Assembly: GCA_016296505.1 (NCBI GenBank)
Contig: JAEDJD010000010.1
Location: 1 to 64,000, forward strand
Length of the DNA stretch: 64,000 bases
DNA from: Oscillospiraceae bacterium
Lineage (GTDB): Bacteria; Bacillota; Clostridia; Oscillospirales; Ruminococcaceae
Direction of reading: 5' to 3'
Positions 40,801 through 50,181 of the stretch are shown here, piece after piece (within the stretch, counting starts at the first letter, position 1; every line of letters begins with the position of its first letter). A program made the translations under genes and the position numbers. Below the pieces are notes generated by a model that saw nothing but the letters and a program-made list of their open reading frames with translations, did not search any database and was not told the origin of the DNA.

Positions 40801-41160
40801 TCAGTCCTCAATGAGCAAATGCGAGATATCGACCTGCTCGCCGTCTGCCCAAAGACGTTCCAGCTGATATTCGTCACGGGTATCGCGGTAGAAAACATGA
40901 ACCACAATATCACCGTAATCCAGAACGATCCAGTTCGCGGCACGGACGCCCTCGATGCCGCGCGGCTCGATGCCAACCTGTCCGAGCTGGAAATCGACCT
41001 CATCCGCAAGGGACTTGACCTGCGTTGTGCTGGTACCGGTTGCGATGATGAAATAATCAGCGATAATCGTCAGATTGGTAATGCCGATGACCTGGATATT
41101 CTCGGCTTTTTTTTCATCAAGAATTTTCACAATTTTTTCAAGTTTTTCCTGTGTCGTCAT
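40801..41160 (-). CDS. rsfS: Ribosomal silencing factor RsfS
   Basis: The 119-aa protein shows the RsfS (Iojap/DUF143) pattern: IVKILDEKKAENIQVI, ADYFIIATGTSTTQVKSLAD, GIEGVRAANWIVLDYGDIVV, HVFYRDTRDEYQLERLWAD. It binds uL14 and blocks 30S-50S joining under starvation. Lies in the common order nadD-yqeK-LCP-rsfS-leuS. Confidence 0.95.
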   Translation of the reverse strand: MTTQEKLEKIVKILDEKKAENIQVIGITNLTIIADYFIIATGTSTTQVKSLADEVDFQLGQVGIEPRGIEGVRAANWIVLDYGDIVVHVFYRDTRDEYQLERLWADGEQVDISHLLIED

Positions 41161-41246
41161 AAAACAACGCTCCTTTCACGGGCTATGCCCTTTTTCATAA
41201 TGAGAAATTGCGGACGCATTCATTTCTCATGTCTAATCTCAAACTT

Positions 41247-42608
41247 CTAATTTCCCATAAAGGTATTGCCGTCCTCGATGCTCTGGAAATCTGCCATATC
41301 ATTGTCATAGAGCGTACTCCGATACTCCTCCGGTTTCAGCATCTCGGCAATCGGCAAATCATTTTCCGCCTCAAAATACGGACGGAAATACCGATTCAGC
41401 AAATCCGTAACGGGCTGCTTATGCATCAGCCAGACAGAATAAAACTCGATATCGCTGCTCGGATTCGGCGGATAATAGTTATAGCCCTCGCCCGGAAGCA
41501 TATGCATCGTAATTTTATCCATGCCGATTGAGGACGCAAAATCGGACAGCTTACTGATTTCATCAACGGTCAGATTCGAGCCTATGAGCTGATTATCTAC
41601 AATCTTGTTGATATATCCAAGCATTTCGATGCTATTGATATCGCAGACCCTCGCCATAGCTGCCGCCATAAAGATACGCTGCGCCTTCATACGACCGATA
41701 TCGCCCTCGGTATAGTCGTGACGGAAACGAACCATCCACTCCGCCTGCGTACCATTCAGCACCTGCTCGCCCTGCTGGATAATCTTATCGGCTTCATAGG
41801 TAATCGTATAGGGCATATTGATCGGTACGCCGCCGATGATATCCACAATTTTCGCGATATCGCCGCAGCTTGTCGTTACATAGCGATCAATCGGCACCTT
41901 GAAGATGGTCTCCAGACAGTCCACAACGCGCTGTACAGGCTGTTTATTCGGATTGCCGAGCGAATAAACGCTATTGAACTTACCGCCTTCAAAAGCCGTA
42001 AAGCCCGGCACAAAGGTATCGCGCGGAATTTGCAGAATGTGAATCTCATTGCCGCGAATATCAAACATTGCCAGCATAATGACATCCGTATTGGAACGGG
42101 ATTCGTCCGTACCGATGAACAGAACGCCAAACTGCCCTTCCTGAATCTGATCGAGATCAAGACCATCATCAAGCTCGCCATTTTTCACGCCGTCGATTTC
42201 TTTTTTCGGCTCCATCGGATATTCCTTGGATTCCAATTCGCCGTCAATCTCAATAAAGGGCTGCCAGTTCCGGAATTTCTGCATCATAGAGATATTGGTA
42301 GTCGTTTCATTTCCGGCGTGATCCATGGTTGTATACGGAATAAGCGGCAGGTTCAGGATCAGAACAATCAGCAGCACCAGAAATGCAAGTGCCATGAGCG
42401 ATACAAGAACGCGTTTTCTGCCAATCTGATTCTGATTCCTTGCAGCAGACGCTGAACGGGAATGCTGTGCGCCATACTGCCGATTCCCTCTCGAATTGTA
42501 ATTGCTGCTGCGAGACGCGCGCGAAGCGCTGTTTCTGTCAGAATAACGATGCTGCTGCGAAGACGAGCGATGATTGTTTCGACGCGGCTGCGAATCTTCC
42601 ATTCTCAT
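41247..42608 (-). CDS. LytR-CpsA-Psr (LCP) family cell-wall polymer ligase
   Basis: The 453-aa protein has a Ser/Arg-rich cytosolic N-terminus (~1-65), one membrane helix (VLVSLMALAFLVLLIVLIL) and an extracellular LCP domain: FGVLFIGTDESRSNTDVIM, ILQIPRDTFVP, NSVYSLG, VDIIGGVPINMPY, WMVRFRHDYTEGDIGRMKAQR. Conserved Arg and Asp residues bind polyprenyl-pyrophosphate. It transfers teichoic-acid-like or capsular polymers to peptidoglycan. Located between yqeK and rsfS, a frequent position in Firmicutes. Confidence 0.93.
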   Translation of the reverse strand: MRMEDSQPRRNNHRSSSQQHRYSDRNSASRASRSSNYNSRGNRQYGAQHSRSASAARNQNQIGRKRVLVSLMALAFLVLLIVLILNLPLIPYTTMDHAGNETTTNISMMQKFRNWQPFIEIDGELESKEYPMEPKKEIDGVKNGELDDGLDLDQIQEGQFGVLFIGTDESRSNTDVIMLAMFDIRGNEIHILQIPRDTFVPGFTAFEGGKFNSVYSLGNPNKQPVQRVVDCLETIFKVPIDRYVTTSCGDIAKIVDIIGGVPINMPYTITYEADKIIQQGEQVLNGTQAEWMVRFRHDYTEGDIGRMKAQRIFMAAAMARVCDINSIEMLGYINKIVDNQLIGSNLTVDEISKLSDFASSIGMDKITMHMLPGEGYNYYPPNPSSDIEFYSVWLMHKQPVTDLLNRYFRPYFEAENDLPIAEMLKPEEYRSTLYDNDMADFQSIEDGNTFMGN

Positions 42609-42654
42609 ATGAAAATTGCTCCTTTATGCGTATACACGCGGGTTTCAAATAGCT

Positions 42655-43302
42655 TCATTCGGATGATCCTAAAGATTTTGTATTCTGCTCCGATTTACGA
42701 TCCGAACGGGCGGTCATTTTTTTCAAATAAAAATTATAAGCGTCAACAGTCGAGACCGGCAACGGAGTTTCTTTTTTCATAACGCTTTCAATCGCCCATT
42801 GAAAAGCGCAAAGCATCGCTTTATCCAGATCGTTCTGCGCCATTTTCCGAAAGCGTTCAACATCCCGATAGGTACGGTCCGCCGAAATCAAATCCGCCAT
42901 ATAAACGATTTCTTCGAGCTTTGTCATATCGGCGCGACCAACCGTATGCCAACGCGCCGCGCCCAGCACTTCCCTATCGTCAATGCCAAGCTCCGTGTAC
43001 ATATAGGAAGCCGCCGCGATTCCGTGCCAGACCGGCTTGCAGAGCCATTCAATTTCACTCACAGAAAACGGACAGCTATGCATCAATTCCGCCTGTTCGG
43101 AAAACGGAAGCTCTTTACAGCAATCGTGGAGCAATCCGGCAAGATAGGCGCGCTGCGGATCAGCGCCCCAGCGTTCTGCAAGCGCAAAGGCAGCGCGCGC
43201 AACATTCACAGAATGGGTATAGCGTTTCTTGGAAAGCCGTGCTTTCAGGAACGCGGTCATACTGCGAATCTGCTCATTCTGACCTGCTTTACTCAAAAAC
43301 AC
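42655..43302 (-). CDS. yqeK: YqeK-type HD-domain hydrolase (Ap4A hydrolase)
   Basis: The 215-aa protein is an HD-domain phosphohydrolase: SKKRYTHSVNVARAAFALAE, GLLHDCCKELP (HD metal pair), HGIAAASYMY, ARWHTVGRADMTKLEEIVYMADLI. YqeK enzymes split Ap4A symmetrically to ADP and usually follow nadD, as here (2 bp to its start). The last 30 residues are a charged extension absent from shorter members. Confidence 0.92.
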   Translation of the reverse strand: MFLSKAGQNEQIRSMTAFLKARLSKKRYTHSVNVARAAFALAERWGADPQRAYLAGLLHDCCKELPFSEQAELMHSCPFSVSEIEWLCKPVWHGIAAASYMYTELGIDDREVLGAARWHTVGRADMTKLEEIVYMADLISADRTYRDVERFRKMAQNDLDKAMLCAFQWAIESVMKKETPLPVSTVDAYNFYLKKMTARSDRKSEQNTKSLGSSE

Positions 43303-43923
43303 TCACCTCTCATCTAAAAGATAGAGTTGTTTCTCCCAAATATATTGTACTACATTTTCCGGCAAAAGGCAAGAGCAATCGAGATTCTTTTGCAGATTCT
43401 GCCGGATTTCCGTTGATGATACGGGCATTGCCGGAACTGTCAGCACATGAATCACCGCGTCAGGACAATCAGTTCTGAGGCTGTCCGCGCAGGCATTGAG
43501 CGCTGGCAAATCACCGATTTCTCTTGAAACAGCGCAGATATCCGCAAGACGCAGGATTTCCTGCCACTGCCGCCATGTCCGAAAGCTGAGCAGCATATCG
43601 CTGCCGATCATCAAGCTCCATTCGATATTCTTTTCCATTTCATGCAGTGCGCGCAAGGTATCCACGGTATAGTTTTTCCCAGATTGCGTGGTTTCATAAT
43701 CAGAAACATACATCCACGGAAAAGGCTGTGCCGCAATCCGACACATTTCTAGCCGATCGGCAGCCGGCGCATATGCAGCGGAGCTTTTATGCGGCGCTTC
43801 GCCAGCCGGCATCAGCACGACGCCATCGAGCTGCAAAGCGCGTCTGACCGCGCAGACATTATGCAGATGACCGTTATGAATCGGATTGAAGCTGCCGCCG
43901 AACAGACCTATTTTTCGGCTCAT
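43303..43923 (-). CDS. nadD: Nicotinate-nucleotide adenylyltransferase
   Basis: The 206-aa protein begins KIGLFGGSFNPIHNGHL, the (H/T)xGH nucleotidyltransferase motif; later MPAGEAPHKSSAAYAPAADR and PVSSTEIRQNL (the ISSTxIR ATP motif). It makes NaAD from NaMN and ATP in NAD synthesis. Overlaps yhbY by 4 bp. Confidence 0.95.
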   Translation of the reverse strand: MSRKIGLFGGSFNPIHNGHLHNVCAVRRALQLDGVVLMPAGEAPHKSSAAYAPAADRLEMCRIAAQPFPWMYVSDYETTQSGKNYTVDTLRALHEMEKNIEWSLMIGSDMLLSFRTWRQWQEILRLADICAVSREIGDLPALNACADSLRTDCPDAVIHVLTVPAMPVSSTEIRQNLQKNLDCSCLLPENVVQYIWEKQLYLLDER

Positions 43924-44234
43924 TTCTTTTTCTTGCTTTCTACAAGCTGAATCACCGGCTTTTTGGGATTGCGCAGATACAGCACAAACCGATTGCCGAT
44001 TGCGCAGACAACCTCTGCGCCGGTCTCATTTGCGATCAGCTCCGCAGCCTCTCTGGCAGAATATTCACAGGTTTCGAGCACATGACCCTTAATCAGTTCA
44101 CGCTTACGGAGCGCATCGGCAGCCTGTTTGAAAAGCTGCTCGCTCACGCCGCCCTTTCCGACGGTCAGAATGCTCTCAGCAGTCGAAGCGATGCCGCGGA
44201 GCTGTGCGCGCTGTTTACTTGTCAGCATATCCAT
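43920..44234 (-). CDS. yhbY: YhbY-family (CRM domain) RNA-binding protein
   Basis: The 104-aa protein has the CRM fold: LTSKQRAQLRGIASTAESIL, VGKGGVSEQLFKQAADAL with the GxxG loop, RKRELIKGHVLETCEYSARE, VCAIGNRFVLYLRNPKKP. It associates with pre-50S particles. Coupled to nadD. Confidence 0.93.
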   Translation of the reverse strand: MDMLTSKQRAQLRGIASTAESILTVGKGGVSEQLFKQAADALRKRELIKGHVLETCEYSAREAAELIANETGAEVVCAIGNRFVLYLRNPKKPVIQLVESKKKK

Positions 44235-44247
44235 TCTCCTTTCTCAT

Positions 44248-44472
44248 TCACCGGTGCCATTTCTTTGATTTTCCGAGTTTATCGAGTTCATTTTTGCGAA
44301 TCCACTCCTCAGTAAAACCGCAGCTCACGCAAATATAACGATCAACCATGACCGCAGAAAAGATCGTGCCGCCCGTCATGATATTGTTGCCGCTGCCATA
44401 GGCGCCGGCTGAGCCGTCCACGATCACGATATCACTGCTGCCGCATTTCGGGCAGATTCTCCGATACATCAT
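44248..44472 (-). CDS. Small zinc-ribbon protein
   Basis: The 74-aa protein has one zinc ribbon split by a Gly/Ser-rich loop: ICPKCGSSDIVIVDGSAG ... RYICVSCGFTEEW. The metal would be held by two CxxC knuckles. Gene context (rdgB, yhbY) is conserved housekeeping but the function is not known to me. Confidence 0.8.
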   Translation of the reverse strand: MMYRRICPKCGSSDIVIVDGSAGAYGSGNNIMTGGTIFSAVMVDRYICVSCGFTEEWIRKNELDKLGKSKKWHR

Positions 44473-44490
44473 CCTGATTTCTCCTGTCAG

Positions 44491-45093
44491 TTACATATTT
44501 TGTTTCAACCAGTTTGTCACCTGTACCAACGCATGATGGCGATGGGACACCATATTTTTTTCGTTTGCGGGAATCTCAGCGAACGAGCGTCCCTGATAGC
44601 CGAACACGGGATCGTAGCCAAAGCCGTTTGCGCCGCGGCACTCGCGTAAAATCTCGCCCTCGACCTTACCTGCAAAGAAGTGCTGCACGCCATCCGGTGC
44701 AATCAGACACATCACACAGGCAAAATGCGCGCCGCGCCGATCATCGGGAACATTCTGCATTTCGCGCAGCAGCTTTTCGATCAAGTCGGCGTCGGGAGCG
44801 TTCTCTCCTGCCCATCGCGCCGAGCGAACACCCGGCTCTCCGTTCAGCGCGTCCACAGAAAGTCCGCTGTCATCGGCAAGCACGAAGCACTGCTCACCTT
44901 TTTCCAGCGCAAGCTGCCGGATACATTCCGCTTTGATCGCAGCGTTTTCAGCGAATGTCGCACCGGTTTCTTCGGCGTCGGCGTCATATCCGGCCTCTCG
45001 CTGTGAAACAACCGAAATCTCTGTATCTTCGAGCATTTCTCGAATCTCTCGCAGTTTATTTTTATTATTGGTTGCAAGGATCAGTTTCATCAT
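44491..45093 (-). CDS. rdgB: XTP/dITP diphosphatase (RdgB/HAM1)
   Basis: The 200-aa protein has the family signature: ILATNNKNKLREIREML, VADDSGL-type VLADDSGLSVDALNGEPGVRSARWAG, GANGFGYDPVFGYQGRSFAEI, and NMVSHRHHAL. It hydrolyses deaminated purine triphosphates. 9 bp after ftsY. Confidence 0.95.
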   Translation of the reverse strand: MMKLILATNNKNKLREIREMLEDTEISVVSQREAGYDADAEETGATFAENAAIKAECIRQLALEKGEQCFVLADDSGLSVDALNGEPGVRSARWAGENAPDADLIEKLLREMQNVPDDRRGAHFACVMCLIAPDGVQHFFAGKVEGEILRECRGANGFGYDPVFGYQGRSFAEIPANEKNMVSHRHHALVQVTNWLKQNM

Positions 45094-45102
45094 GATACCT
45101 CA

Positions 45103-46473
45103 TTATTTTTTACGCTTGAAAAAGCTAAAGAAGCCTTTTTTCTTCTTCTCCGGCTGCTCGGTTGATTCATCCGTGTCAGACGGCTCTGCGTCTTTCTTTT
45201 CATAAGAAATCAGCGGCAGCATACCTTCCTCTGGCGGAATGCGCTCATCCACAGGAAGTCTCTCCTCCTCCGGCAGCCATTCGCTCAGCGGAATACCTTC
45301 GGATTCAAGTTCTGCGGCTTCGTTGACGCTTTCAACAGTATTTCCAACCATTTCAACAGTATCCGCAGAGATATCTGCAACTGTTTCCGCGACCTCCGCG
45401 TCTTCTTCAACCGTTTCAACAGCATTCTCGACGTCATCTTCAACTATTTCAACAATTTCCTCGGTCGCTTCATCGTCAAATACTTCATCCACATTTTCTA
45501 TCATATCCTCTGATACTTCGTCAACAGTATCATTGAATTTCTCAGTATTTTCAGCAGAATCCATATCTCGTTCAAAGAGCGCGTCAATAAAGCTGCGCGC
45601 CTCGAACGGCTGCAAATCGTCGATACCCTCGCCGACGCCGATCAATTTGACAGGAATATTCAGTTCATTTTTAATAGAGATTACGATACCGCCCTTTGCC
45701 GTACCATCGAGCTTTGTGAGGACGATACCAGTAATCGGCGCAACCTCCTGAAAAAGTCTTGCCTGATTGACTGCGTTCTGACCGGTTGTTGCGTCGAGCA
45801 CGAGCAGACATTCCTTCGCACAGCCCTCAGCCTCGCGGTCAATGATACGGTTAATTTTTGCAAGCTCCTGCATGAGGTTTTTCTTATTATGGAGTCTGCC
45901 AGCGGTATCGCAGATCACGACGTCACAGCCGCGCGCCTTGGCAGCAGTAATCGCGTCAAAGACGACAGCCGCCGGATCGCTGCCTTCAGCATGACGTACA
46001 AGTTCCGTTTCGGAACGGTCTGTCCAGATCTGAAGCTGATCAATCGCCGCCGCACGAAACGTATCCGCAGCCGCAACCAGAACACGCTTGCCGTCGTTTT
46101 TAAACTGATGGCAAAGCTTTCCGATCGTCGTTGTTTTACCTGCGCCGTTGACACCGATTACAAGAATGACCGAAGGCGTTGTCGAGAGGTCCAGTCCCTC
46201 ATCGGCGCCGAGCATACCGGTCGTGATCTCCTGAATCAGCCCCATGATATCGTTGGGATTGGTGATGCCGCGCTCCTTGACCATATCGCGGAGCTGATCA
46301 CAGATCTGAATCGCCGTATCTGCGCCCATATCGCCCATAATCATTGTTTCTTCGAGCTGCTCAAAAAGTTCCTCGTCAATCTTGGTAAACGAGCCGAGCA
46401 TCCGGCGCATTCCCTTGATGACGCTGTCTCTTGTTTTTTTCAGTCCATCACGTATCTTCTGAAAAATTCCCAT
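45103..46473 (-). CDS. ftsY: Signal recognition particle receptor FtsY with C-terminal acidic extension
   Basis: Start at the ATG at 46473 (GGAGTG upstream) gives 456 aa. Residues 1-304 are a full NG domain: MGIFQKIRDGLKKTRDSV helix, P-loop GVNGAGKTTTIGK (107-119), DTAGRLHNKKNLM, LTKLDGTAKGG, GVGEGIDDLQPF. Unlike the usual layout, in which an acidic A domain precedes NG, here a ~150-residue Glu/Asp/Val-rich region follows it and ends in KKKKGFFSFFKRKK, a basic-aromatic motif resembling the N-terminal membrane-targeting sequence of other FtsY proteins. So the A-domain functions appear moved to the C-terminus. It receives SRP-bound ribosomes at the membrane. Confidence 0.93.
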   Translation of the reverse strand: MGIFQKIRDGLKKTRDSVIKGMRRMLGSFTKIDEELFEQLEETMIMGDMGADTAIQICDQLRDMVKERGITNPNDIMGLIQEITTGMLGADEGLDLSTTPSVILVIGVNGAGKTTTIGKLCHQFKNDGKRVLVAAADTFRAAAIDQLQIWTDRSETELVRHAEGSDPAAVVFDAITAAKARGCDVVICDTAGRLHNKKNLMQELAKINRIIDREAEGCAKECLLVLDATTGQNAVNQARLFQEVAPITGIVLTKLDGTAKGGIVISIKNELNIPVKLIGVGEGIDDLQPFEARSFIDALFERDMDSAENTEKFNDTVDEVSEDMIENVDEVFDDEATEEIVEIVEDDVENAVETVEEDAEVAETVADISADTVEMVGNTVESVNEAAELESEGIPLSEWLPEEERLPVDERIPPEEGMLPLISYEKKDAEPSDTDESTEQPEKKKKGFFSFFKRKK

Positions 46474-46573
46474 CGTTATCACTCCAATTCTGTTTGATCG
46501 CATCAAGAAAGCGGTATAAAACCAGTTTGTCTATCATTGCTGACTGATCCCTTTACACGAAATCAAGCGTACC

Positions 46574-49500
46574 TTATTCGGTGATTGCCACGCCATTCTG
46601 GTCGAGCCGCAGGAGTCGTGAAACGCCGTCCTCCTGCATGGTCACGCCATAAAGCACATTGGCTTCATCCATCGCCGAACGTCTGTGCGTCACGACAACA
46701 AACTGTACGCTGCCAAAGAAATGCTTGAGATATTGCGCATATTTGCGAACATTTACCTCGTCGAGCGCCGCGTCGATCTCATCGAGTATACAGAACGGTG
46801 CCGGACGCAGTTTCAATATCGCAAAATAAATACAAATCGCAACAAAAGACTGTTCTCCGCCGGAAAGCGAAATCAAATTTTTGATCACCTTACCGGGAGG
46901 AGCAACCTTAATCTCAATGCCGGATTCCAGAATATGCTCCGGATCGGTCAATTCAAGCGAAGCGGAACCGCCGCCGAACAGTTCGACAAAGATTTCGCCG
47001 AAATAGCGGTTTATTTTCACGAAGCTCTCCTGAAAAATCGCACACATATCGGTTGTCAGGCGCTCGATGAGCTGCTCCAATTCGGATTTCGCGGTTTCGA
47101 TATCCTTGATCTGACCGGTCATAAAGCGATAGCGTTCGGACACTTCTTTGTACTCATCGACCGCCGCAACATTGACCGAACCGAGCGCACGGATACGATT
47201 TTTCAAGGAACTCAGCTGTTTTTCCGCCTCGCCGACATTTTCAATCGGCTCAGCCTGCGTTTCCGCCTCGGAACGGGTCAGCTCATAGGAATCCTGCAAG
47301 CGGAACACGAGATCGTCAATCTCCTTCTGTACGTTCTCCTTACGCTCCTCGATACGCGTGCGATCGAGGGATTGCTTTTCTCTGGCGTCGCGCAGAGTAT
47401 CCATACCCCTGCGAATATCATTGGTATGCTTTTCTTTTTCATCATGGACACGGCGCAGCTTTCCGATTTCGTTTTGCATCTCGGTAATTGCAGCGCGTCT
47501 TGCGTCCTGACCGTCTGTTAATTCTTTGATGGCGGATTTTTTTTCGGCGATATTCTTCTGTTCAAGACGAATATGATCCGCGATTTCAGCGAGCTGATCG
47601 GCAGCCTGTTCCATATTTTTCGCAATAGAAATCCGGCGGTGACGTTCTGATTCGAGATCCTTTGCAAGCTCCGCCTGTTTAATTTTCTGATCGGCGATGG
47701 TATGCGAGAGCATTGCCTGATCGCTTTGGAGCTTCGTCTGCGATTCCGAATCCGACTGCAATTTTGCAGCCGCGTCCGCAATATTTGCTGTAAGCGCCAA
47801 GAGTTGCTGTTCGGCGTCTGCACGGGAAGTCTCCAGAAGCGCAATCTTCTCGATGAGCTTCGCGCGCTGTTCCGCTTCATTTTCCTGCCATGCTTTATCC
47901 GAAGCCTCACGAATTTTCAGAGCAGCGAGCTGCTGCTGCAAGTCATTCTGCAGCGCCTGAGACTCTGTCATAAGCGCCTGCGCACCCTCGATATCGGTAA
48001 GCAGCTTTGCCCATTCGGCTTTCCGTTTGGCAGCCTCTGCCTTATATGATTGCATTTCCGTTTCGAGTGATTTGAGCCTTGCATTGGTCTCCTCGATTTC
48101 GTGGGTACGGGTAATCACACCGGCAGATCTTGCCGCCGATCCGCCCGAATACGAACCGCCGGCGTGCACAACCTGACCGTCGAGCGTAACGATCCGGAAT
48201 TTATACTGAAACTGTCTGGCAATACGCGAAGCCGCGTCAATATCCTCCGCCACAGCGATACGGCCAAGCAGACTTTCCATGACATTGCGATAGATGCCAT
48301 CAAACCCGACAAGGTCGCAGGCAAGCGCTACAAAGCCGTCAACGTCGTCGAGCCGTTCATGCAGTCTGCCGCCGCGGATGGTTGTCAGCGGCAGAAAAGT
48401 TGCTCTGCCGCCTCTGATTTCCTTCAAGTAGCGAATACAGCGTTTTGCAGTTTCCTCATTTTCGACGATCAGATTTTGCAAAGCGCCGCCGAGTGCGGTT
48501 TCGATTGCCGTACCATACTGCGGTTCAACGGTAATACGCTGCGCGACCGTTCCATGCACGCCGCCGAGTCTGCCGCTGCCGGCGACCTTGAGAATCTGCC
48601 GCACGCTTCCGGCATAACCCTCCATATTCTGTTCGAGATCGCGCAAAATACGCTGTTTCTGCTGAGTATTTGCATATTCGGCATTACATTTGCTGACGGC
48701 GTCCTGCGCCTGCTGAAACTTCTGTTCACGAATATCAGCAAGCTGCCGGAATCCATTCAGACGATTTTGCTGCTCTACAAATTTTTGCGCAGCGGCGTCT
48801 ATTTTTTTTTGCAGCTTTTGTTCCTCTCTGGCATATTGCTGCAGCCGTTCGGAAACGGACGCGCCATCGGCTTCTGCCTGCTGCATGGTATCCTTTGTTT
48901 CCGTCAGATCACGTTCAAAGCCTGCGAGCCGGACGCGCTGTGCATTCTCCTGCAAATAGAGTTCACGAAGCGCAGAATCCTGTTGACTGATGGCGTAATT
49001 CTGCGTTTCATTTTGTATGGCAAGCGCTTCGAGCTGCTGTAACTGCGCGGCAATTTCCTGTTCAAGGACGGTCTGCTGACTGACAAGCGATTTGATATAG
49101 CGATCCTGCTCGGCAAGCCTGCGTTCCCATTCGCCATCCGAATCAGAAAGCTCTGTCCGTCTGCGTTCAAGATCAGCAATTTTCTCGCTGCTATGTGCGA
49201 TTTCGTTATTGCAGACAGCGATATTCGCGGTCACGCCAGCATTTTCCTGCTCCGATGCGACAATTTTATTTTGCAGCGTTTCGATATCGACAGTCGCCTG
49301 CTGCATATCCTGAAACGCAAGGTCAAGCTTTTCCTGTTCACGCTGCAAATCGTTTTGCAGATTCTCACATTCTGCGGTCAGCTGCAGATAGCGTTCGGAA
49401 AGCGCATCAAGCTGAGCCGTCTGTTTTCCCAGACGATACACCCAAAACGATACTTCGAGCGTCTTACGCTCTGCGGCAAGCACGAGATACTTTTCAGCCT

Positions 49501-50131
49501 TTTCAGCCTGTGATTTCAACGGTCCGATACGGCTTTCGAGTTCCGCGACAATATCGGTCAGGCGCAGGAGATTATCCTGTGCCTGAGAAAGCTTTCGTTC
49601 AGCCTCCTGTTTCCGGTAGCGGAATTTCGAGACGCCGGCAGCTTCTTCAAAGATATCACGGCGTTCATTGGATTTCGCGCCGACAATCTCAGCGATTCTG
49701 CCCTGTCCGATAATCGCATAGCCGTCCCTGCCGAGACCGGTATCCATAAACAGCTCATTGACATCCTTCAAACGGACGTTTCTGCCGTTGATGAGATATT
49801 CGCTATCGCCGCTGCGATACAGCCGTCTGGTTACAGCGACCTCGTCTTCGGGTTCATTCAAACGATGATCGCTGTTATCAATGGTCAGCGTAACGGCGGC
49901 AAAGCCCATTTGTTTACGGGTTTTCGTACCGGAGAATATGACATCCTCCATACTTTTTCCGCGCAATTCTTTGGTTGATTGCTCACCGAGCACCCATCGC
50001 ACTGCGTCGCCGATATTGCTCTTGCCGCTTCCATTCGGACCGACAACAGCGGTCAAACCCTCGTCAAAGGTCAGCGATATCTTATCGGGAAACGATTTGA
50101 AGCCTTGCAGCTCCAATGATTTCAAATACAT
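46574..50131 (-). CDS. smc: Chromosome segregation ATPase SMC
   Basis: The 1185-aa protein is full length: Walker A GPNGSGKS (31-38), Q-loop region, two long coiled coils, the hinge around 510-670 (GRLGGVHGTVAQRI ... GGRATFLPL ... VHAGGSYSGGSA), and a C-terminal head with signature LSGGEQSFVAICIYFAILKL and Walker B FCILDEIDAALD. With ScpA/ScpB (not in the window) it compacts and separates chromosomes. Start ATG at 50131. It lies between rnc and ftsY, the classical Firmicutes order. Confidence 0.97.
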   Translation of the reverse strand: MYLKSLELQGFKSFPDKISLTFDEGLTAVVGPNGSGKSNIGDAVRWVLGEQSTKELRGKSMEDVIFSGTKTRKQMGFAAVTLTIDNSDHRLNEPEDEVAVTRRLYRSGDSEYLINGRNVRLKDVNELFMDTGLGRDGYAIIGQGRIAEIVGAKSNERRDIFEEAAGVSKFRYRKQEAERKLSQAQDNLLRLTDIVAELESRIGPLKSQAEKAEKYLVLAAERKTLEVSFWVYRLGKQTAQLDALSERYLQLTAECENLQNDLQREQEKLDLAFQDMQQATVDIETLQNKIVASEQENAGVTANIAVCNNEIAHSSEKIADLERRRTELSDSDGEWERRLAEQDRYIKSLVSQQTVLEQEIAAQLQQLEALAIQNETQNYAISQQDSALRELYLQENAQRVRLAGFERDLTETKDTMQQAEADGASVSERLQQYAREEQKLQKKIDAAAQKFVEQQNRLNGFRQLADIREQKFQQAQDAVSKCNAEYANTQQKQRILRDLEQNMEGYAGSVRQILKVAGSGRLGGVHGTVAQRITVEPQYGTAIETALGGALQNLIVENEETAKRCIRYLKEIRGGRATFLPLTTIRGGRLHERLDDVDGFVALACDLVGFDGIYRNVMESLLGRIAVAEDIDAASRIARQFQYKFRIVTLDGQVVHAGGSYSGGSAARSAGVITRTHEIEETNARLKSLETEMQSYKAEAAKRKAEWAKLLTDIEGAQALMTESQALQNDLQQQLAALKIREASDKAWQENEAEQRAKLIEKIALLETSRADAEQQLLALTANIADAAAKLQSDSESQTKLQSDQAMLSHTIADQKIKQAELAKDLESERHRRISIAKNMEQAADQLAEIADHIRLEQKNIAEKKSAIKELTDGQDARRAAITEMQNEIGKLRRVHDEKEKHTNDIRRGMDTLRDAREKQSLDRTRIEERKENVQKEIDDLVFRLQDSYELTRSEAETQAEPIENVGEAEKQLSSLKNRIRALGSVNVAAVDEYKEVSERYRFMTGQIKDIETAKSELEQLIERLTTDMCAIFQESFVKINRYFGEIFVELFGGGSASLELTDPEHILESGIEIKVAPPGKVIKNLISLSGGEQSFVAICIYFAILKLRPAPFCILDEIDAALDEVNVRKYAQYLKHFFGSVQFVVVTHRRSAMDEANVLYGVTMQEDGVSRLLRLDQNGVAITE

Positions 50132-50181
50132 ATATTTTGCATTCTCCAGTTTTACGAATCAGCCGTTTCTGCAGCTTCGGC

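Noticed and set aside
41200..41232. ATGAGAAAT / ATTTCTCAT dyad between rsfS and the LCP gene considered as a terminator
   Set aside because: The loop is long and no T run follows on either strand; left unassigned.
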